Origin: Candidatus Atribacteria bacterium
GTDB taxonomy: Bacteria; Atribacterota; Atribacteria; Atribacterales; Atribacteraceae
Direction of reading: 5' to 3'
Assembly: GCA_026390275.1 (NCBI GenBank)
Contig: JAPLGF010000204.1
Location: 1 to 9,802 of the forward strand
DNA: 9,802 bases
Within the stretch, counting starts at the first letter, position 1. Each line of letters begins with the position of its first letter. The notes beneath the pieces are model-generated. The model was given only the letters and a program-made list of their open reading frames with translations, was not told the DNA's origin and made no database searches. A program made the translations under genes and the position numbers. Shown in pieces: positions 7,206 to 9,802 of this stretch.

Positions 7206-7503
7206 AACTCTTACTGGACACGCAGGCCCTTCTCTGGTTTCTGCTCGACGATCATCGATTGAGCGGCAAGGCACGAGAGAAAATTTCTGGTCCGGATGTC
7301 TTGATTTTTGTCAGTCCCGCAAGCCTTTGGGAGATCGCCATCAAGATCAGTCTGGGTCACACGCTGCCCGGGTGGTCAATTTACCCTTCCATCATCGTGA
7401 TCCGTTCGACCGTTTGATCATTGCCCAGTCGCTGGTTGAAGGGATTCCGCTCGTAAGCAGCGACATTCTGTTTGATCATTATGGCGTGGAACGGGTTTGG
7501 TGA
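7202..7503 (+). pseudogene. VapC-type PIN-domain toxin, internal deletion and frameshift
   Basis: VapC toxins are PIN-domain ribonucleases that cleave RNA such as tRNA. The first part (7202 to about 7357) reads MKLLLDTQALLWFLLDD, then SPASLWEIAIKISLG, with acidic residues Asp6 and Glu44. The rest of the PIN domain appears in another frame from about 7360 (HAARVVNLPFHHRDPFDRL) through SSDILFD to YGVERVW, stop 7501-7503. Both parts fit one family with no overlap, but about 29 residues between SLG and HAARV are missing, and the frame change implies a deletion of 3n+1 bases. About 99 codons remain of a usual ~128. All four acidic active-site positions survive, split over two frames. The first frame stops at 7417, giving a truncated 71-residue product that is probably inactive. 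Sequencing or assembly error is the main alternative. Confidence 0.87.
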
Positions 7504-7562
7504 AAAACGGTGTGCGGGAGCTGGAAGAGCGGATCGCCGATTTTTTAACAGTTCGACATTAA
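7500..7562 (+). other. Short coupled frame after vapC (20 codons), possible gene remnant
   Basis: A GTG overlapping the vapC stop (GTGA) opens a frame reading VKNGVRELEERIADFLTVRH, then TAA. The composition is protein-like and amphipathic, but it is too short to identify. It may be the tail of a decayed gene. Confidence 0.2.
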
Positions 7563-7572
7563 AAGTTTTAAT

Positions 7573-7598
7573 CAATTCCCCAATTCCACATTTTTACG
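7573..7598 (+). repeat. Short interspersed repeat upstream of fprA
   Basis: CAATTCCCCAATTCCACA and TTTTTACGG match the 8-mer and TTTTACG modules of the larger arrays. It lies just upstream of the TATAAT box. Confidence 0.65.
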
Positions 7599-7605
7599 GA
7601 TAGGA

Positions 7606-7611
7606 TATAAT
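7606..7611 (+). promoter_or_regulatory. Putative -10 box of fprA
   Basis: A perfect TATAAT lies 52 bases before the fprA ATG. A convincing TTGACA-like -35 is not seen, and the -35 position would fall in the flanking repeat (around 7583-7590). Confidence 0.5.
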
Positions 7612-7662
7612 AACAATAACGAGGAAAAATATTCGTTGCCTGGAAAGGAGGGTTTGAGAGCT

Positions 7663-8862
7663 ATGCCAGCAATCGAGATGCGCCCGGGGATTCACTGGAT
7701 AGGAGTCAATGACTATACGACCGATCTTTTTGAGGGACTCTGGCCCATCACCCAGGAAGGAGTCTCTTATAACTCATACCTCATTCATGATGAAAAAAAT
7801 GCGATTATCGACCTGGCTAAGTCGGTAAAAATTGATGAATTTATCGACCGCATCTCCGAAATCATCGATGTCTTACAGATTGACTATATCATTCTCAATC
7901 ATATGGAGCCGGACCATACCGGTATCCTGAAGGTTTTAAAAAAGCTTGCTCCCCGAGCTACCATTCTCTGTTCCCCGAAAGCGAAGCAAATGATCCAGAC
8001 CTTTTATGGAATCACCGAAAATATCCAGACCGTGCAGGATGGAGAGGAGATATCACTCGGGAAGAATATTCTCCAATTTTTCCTCACTCCCTTTGTTCAC
8101 TGGCCAGAAACCATGATGACGTATGAAAAAACCAACCGGATCCTCTTCTCATGCGATGCTTTTGGGGGATATGGTTCCCTCCAGGGGGCCATTTTCGATG
8201 ACAGTTGTACCAATTTTGAATTTTATAAACAGCAATCCCTCCGCTATTATGCCAACATCGTTTCCAAGTTTAGTTCTCAGGTCCTCAAGGCCATTGAGAA
8301 GTTGTCGGGAATTCCGGTGGAGGTGATTGCCCCCTCTCACGGCCTCATCTGGCGGAAAAACCCGGGAATTATCCTGAACCTCTACAAACAATGGGCGAAC
8401 TATGCCCGGGGCCCAGGAGAAAAGGGGGTTACGCTCCTTTTCGCCACCATGTATGGGAACACCGAGGCCATGATGGAAGCAGTCGCCCAGGGAATCTCCG
8501 AAAGTGGGGTCTATCTCGAACGTTTTGATGTGCGGAAGACTCATGTGAGTTATATCCTTTCCTCTCTCTGGACAAAACAGGGAGTCATGATCGGAGCCCC
8601 CACTTATGAAAATGAGCTTTTTCCTTCTATGGCCTATGTTCTCGATATCGCACTCCGCAAAGGATTTCAGAATAAAAAAGCGGCCTATTTTGGAAGTTAC
8701 GGCTGGGCCGGAGGAGCCATTCGGGAGCTGGAAAAGACCTGTGAAGCACTCCAGTGGGGCCTGACTGATTCTTTTGTTTTTCCTGGCGGTCCTGCCCCGG
8801 AAGCATTGATGAAGGGACACGAGTTCGGACGAAAGTTCGGGGAATTGATTGGGAATTCTTGA
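7663..8862 (+). CDS. fprA: A-type flavodiiron protein (FprA; O2/NO reductase)
   Basis: Cytoplasmic flavodiiron protein of 399 residues, the usual length of the basic two-domain type, which reduces O2 to water or NO to N2O with electrons from rubredoxin or a similar donor. The N-terminal metallo-beta-lactamase-like domain carries the complete diiron set: His80, Glu82, Asp84 and His85 (NHMEPDHTG), His146 (VHWPETM), Asp165 (SCDAFGG) and His226 (PSHGLIW). The C-terminal flavodoxin domain starts about residue 255, with the FMN phosphate loop ATMYGNTEAM (261-270) and GSYGWAGGA (344-352). ATG 7663 was chosen because AAAGGAGGG (7644-7652) lies 10 bases before it. TTG 7636 would add nine codons. No rubredoxin gene is adjacent in the window. 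Ferritin follows after 122 bases, fitting a joint oxidative-stress role. Confidence 0.95.
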   Translation: MPAIEMRPGIHWIGVNDYTTDLFEGLWPITQEGVSYNSYLIHDEKNAIIDLAKSVKIDEFIDRISEIIDVLQIDYIILNHMEPDHTGILKVLKKLAPRATILCSPKAKQMIQTFYGITENIQTVQDGEEISLGKNILQFFLTPFVHWPETMMTYEKTNRILFSCDAFGGYGSLQGAIFDDSCTNFEFYKQQSLRYYANIVSKFSSQVLKAIEKLSGIPVEVIAPSHGLIWRKNPGIILNLYKQWANYARGPGEKGVTLLFATMYGNTEAMMEAVAQGISESGVYLERFDVRKTHVSYILSSLWTKQGVMIGAPTYENELFPSMAYVLDIALRKGFQNKKAAYFGSYGWAGGAIRELEKTCEALQWGLTDSFVFPGGPAPEALMKGHEFGRKFGELIGNS

Positions 8863-8928
8863 CCATTTTGGAATGAATGAATGAGAATCTGGTTCTGAAT
8901 AGGGATAGTGGAGTATCTACAGTTTTTT

Positions 8929-8934
8929 TATAAT
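8929..8934 (+). promoter_or_regulatory. Putative -10 box of ferritin gene
   Basis: TATAAT lies 50 bases before the ferritin ATG, followed by TTTACAATTTACTGTTCAC, which resembles 1392-1406. No clear -35 or Fur/PerR-type operator was recognised. It suggests ferritin can be transcribed separately from fprA. Confidence 0.45.
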
Positions 8935-8984
8935 TTACAATTTACTGTTCACCATATTTTAGACTGGAAAGGGGAGATATACCA

Positions 8985-9473
8985 ATGATGAGTAAAAAAA
9001 TGGAAGAAGCCATCAATGAGCAGATCAACAAGGAGTTCTATTCCGCCTATCTATACCTTGCCATGGCAGCCAAGGCCGAATCCATCAACCTGAAGGGGAC
9101 CGCCCAGTGGCTCAAGGTTCAATACCGAGAAGAGCTCGGTCATGGTATGAAATTTTATGAATTCATGAATGACCGGGGATCCAAGGTGGTGGTGAAAGCT
9201 ATCGAACAGCCACCGGTGGAATTTGCATCCGTCCTTGATATCTTCCAGCAGACCTTAGAACATGAACGTAAGGTTACGGCATTGATCAACGCCCTTTACG
9301 ACCTCGCCGTGAAGGACAGAGACTATGCAGCTATGGTGGAGCTCCAATGGTTCATCAATGAACAGGTGGAAGAAGAAAAGAACGCGACCGAAATTGTTGA
9401 AACGCTGAAGATGGTCGGTGACAAAGGAGCTGGCCTGGTGATGCTGGACCGGGAGCTGGGAAAAAGAGAGTAA
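8985..9473 (+). CDS. ftnA: Ferritin (non-heme, FtnA-like)
   Basis: Iron-storage protein of 162 residues, a four-helix subunit that assembles into a 24-mer cage and oxidises and stores Fe(II). The ferroxidase ligands are present at the same numbers as in E. coli FtnA: Glu17 (EFYSAYLY), Tyr24, Glu50 and His53 (REELGHGM), Glu94 (EHERKV), Gln127 and Glu130 (NEQVEEEK), with Glu129 available for a third iron site. No heme-ligating Met in the bacterioferritin position was identified. Two adjacent ATGs (8985, 8988) are possible; GGGGAGA (8971-8977) serves either. The gene follows fprA in the same direction, linking oxygen removal with iron sequestration. Repeats begin 8 bases after the stop. Confidence 0.96.
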   Translation: MMSKKMEEAINEQINKEFYSAYLYLAMAAKAESINLKGTAQWLKVQYREELGHGMKFYEFMNDRGSKVVVKAIEQPPVEFASVLDIFQQTLEHERKVTALINALYDLAVKDRDYAAMVELQWFINEQVEEEKNATEIVETLKMVGDKGAGLVMLDRELGKRE

Positions 9474-9481
9474 TCACTACC

Positions 9482-9660
9482 CGGGTAAAAATGTGGAATT
9501 GTGGAATTGTGGAATTGTGGAATTGTGGAATTGTGGAATTGGAAAAGACACCCCGGGAAAGAATGGGGAATTGGCTAAAACCGTGAGTCGTGAATCGTGA
9601 GTCGTGAGTCGCGTGAAAATGTTGAGTTGGGGAGTTGGGGAGTTGTGGAACTGGTAAAGG
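9482..9660 (-). repeat. Composite repeat mosaic downstream of ferritin, inverted relative to the gltX-upstream mosaic
   Basis: Six perfect tandem copies of TGTGGAAT occupy 9492-9539. After a spacer come GTGAGTCGTGAATCGTGAGT-type 7-mers (about 9581-9612), GCGTGAAAATG, and then GAGTTGGG/GAGTTGTGG units (about 9622-9652). Read on the minus strand these are the CAATTCCA, TTTTCACGC, GATTCAC and AACTCAAC-like modules of 4500-4700, in a similar neighbourhood. Bases 9482-9509 are identical to 1353-1380. Confidence 0.88.
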
Positions 9661-9690
9661 TATCAACCTATACCTGAAAATGGACATCCT

Positions 9691-9730
9691 CAAGGAATTC
9701 CCCCCTTTGGCCAAAGGGGGGAATTCCTTG
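9691..9730. repeat. Perfect 40-base palindrome
   Basis: Left arm CAAGGAATTC plus CCCCCTTTGG (9691-9710) and right arm CCAAAGGGGG plus GAATTCCTTG (9711-9730) are exact reverse complements with no spacer. It abuts the inverted CTGGCACCAGCAAGG module (9726-9741). There is no T-tract after it, so ordinary rho-independent termination is not indicated on the + strand. Confidence 0.97.
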
Positions 9731-9792
9731 CTGGTGCCAGGAACTGGCATGGTTGTCTGTTCATTTCTCCCTGTTATTTTGGAGTGGTCTCG
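9731..9792. other. Tail of repeat element and non-coding end of window
   Basis: TGCCAG GAA CTGGCA (9735-9749) is a 6-base-pair hairpin with a 3-base loop. Bases 9731-9755 in inverted orientation match 6324-6348 with few differences. The remainder to about 9780 shows nothing recognisable. Confidence 0.55.
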
Positions 9793-9802
9793 ATGCCCAA
9801 CC
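9793..9802 (+). CDS. Possible start of the next gene (only three codons in window)
   Basis: GGAG (9781-9784) precedes ATGCCCAAC by 8 bases, and the frame is open to the window edge. It is too short to identify. Confidence 0.2.

Noticed and set aside
6927..7274. Minus-strand frame of 115 codons opposite the antitoxin
   Set aside because: It is the antisense shadow of vapB/vapC; the + strand proteins match known family patterns.
9492..9539. Possible CRISPR array
   Set aside because: The units are 8 bases in direct tandem with no spacers; no cas gene is seen.
9691..9730. Rho-independent terminator for ferritin
   Set aside because: The stem is strong but no T-run follows, it is more than 200 bases past the stop, and related copies behave as dispersed repeats.
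9355..9750. Minus-strand frame of 131 codons across the downstream repeats
   Set aside because: It reads repeat-encoded peptide (PQFHNSTIPQFH type) and the antisense of ferritin.

Overview
This window looks like a chromosomal segment of an anaerobic, Gram-negative-type (diderm) bacterium. The clues are an FtsX / EnvC-like / C-terminal-processing-peptidase / YibQ-like cell-envelope cluster, and an FprA-type flavodiiron protein next to a ferritin, a pairing typical of anaerobes that meet traces of oxygen. The dense AT-rich intergenic repeats recall some uncultured anaerobe genomes. A lineage such as Atribacterota is possible, but this is a guess, not a demonstrated assignment. All confident genes are on the + strand.

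Layout. (1) 2-3725: an envelope and division cluster, made of the 3' part of ftsX, an EnvC-like LytM-domain gene with an internal deletion and frame change, an S41 carboxy-terminal processing peptidase, and a YibQ-type divergent polysaccharide deacetylase. ftsX/envC overlap by 4 bases and the peptidase/deacetylase genes by 29 bases. A repeat lies between the envC remnant and the peptidase gene. (2) 4007-4441: a PaaI-type hotdog thioesterase, standing alone between two repeat-filled gaps. (3) 4722-6197: gltX (glutamyl-tRNA synthetase). (4) 6198-6980: about 780 bases without a confident gene, holding hairpin and repeat modules and a 37-base copy of the gltX leader and start codon. (5) 6981-7503: a VapBC-type toxin-antitoxin pair with an intact antitoxin and a toxin broken by an internal deletion and frame change. 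(6) 7663-9473: fprA and ferritin, each with a TATAAT-like box upstream. (7) 9474-9802: repeats ending in a perfect 40-base palindrome.

The most unusual content is intergenic. The larger gaps are mosaics of a few short modules: 8-base units (CAATTCCA and AACTCAAC types), a 7-base unit (GATTCAC type), a CTGGCACCAGCAAGG module and a TTTGGCCAAA-centred hairpin. They occur in both orientations, touch or overlap gene ends, and in one case carry a ribosome-binding site plus start codon. The second notable point is that two unrelated genes (envC-like and vapC) have the same kind of lesion: loss of a mid-gene block together with a frame change. That could be real decay or an assembly problem.

Functionally, the first cluster would act in septal peptidoglycan splitting and envelope maintenance: FtsEX controls an EnvC-type activator, and CtpA trims periplasmic proteins. 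FprA reduces O2 or NO while ferritin stores iron safely. No tRNA, rRNA, CRISPR array or intact insertion sequence was recognised.
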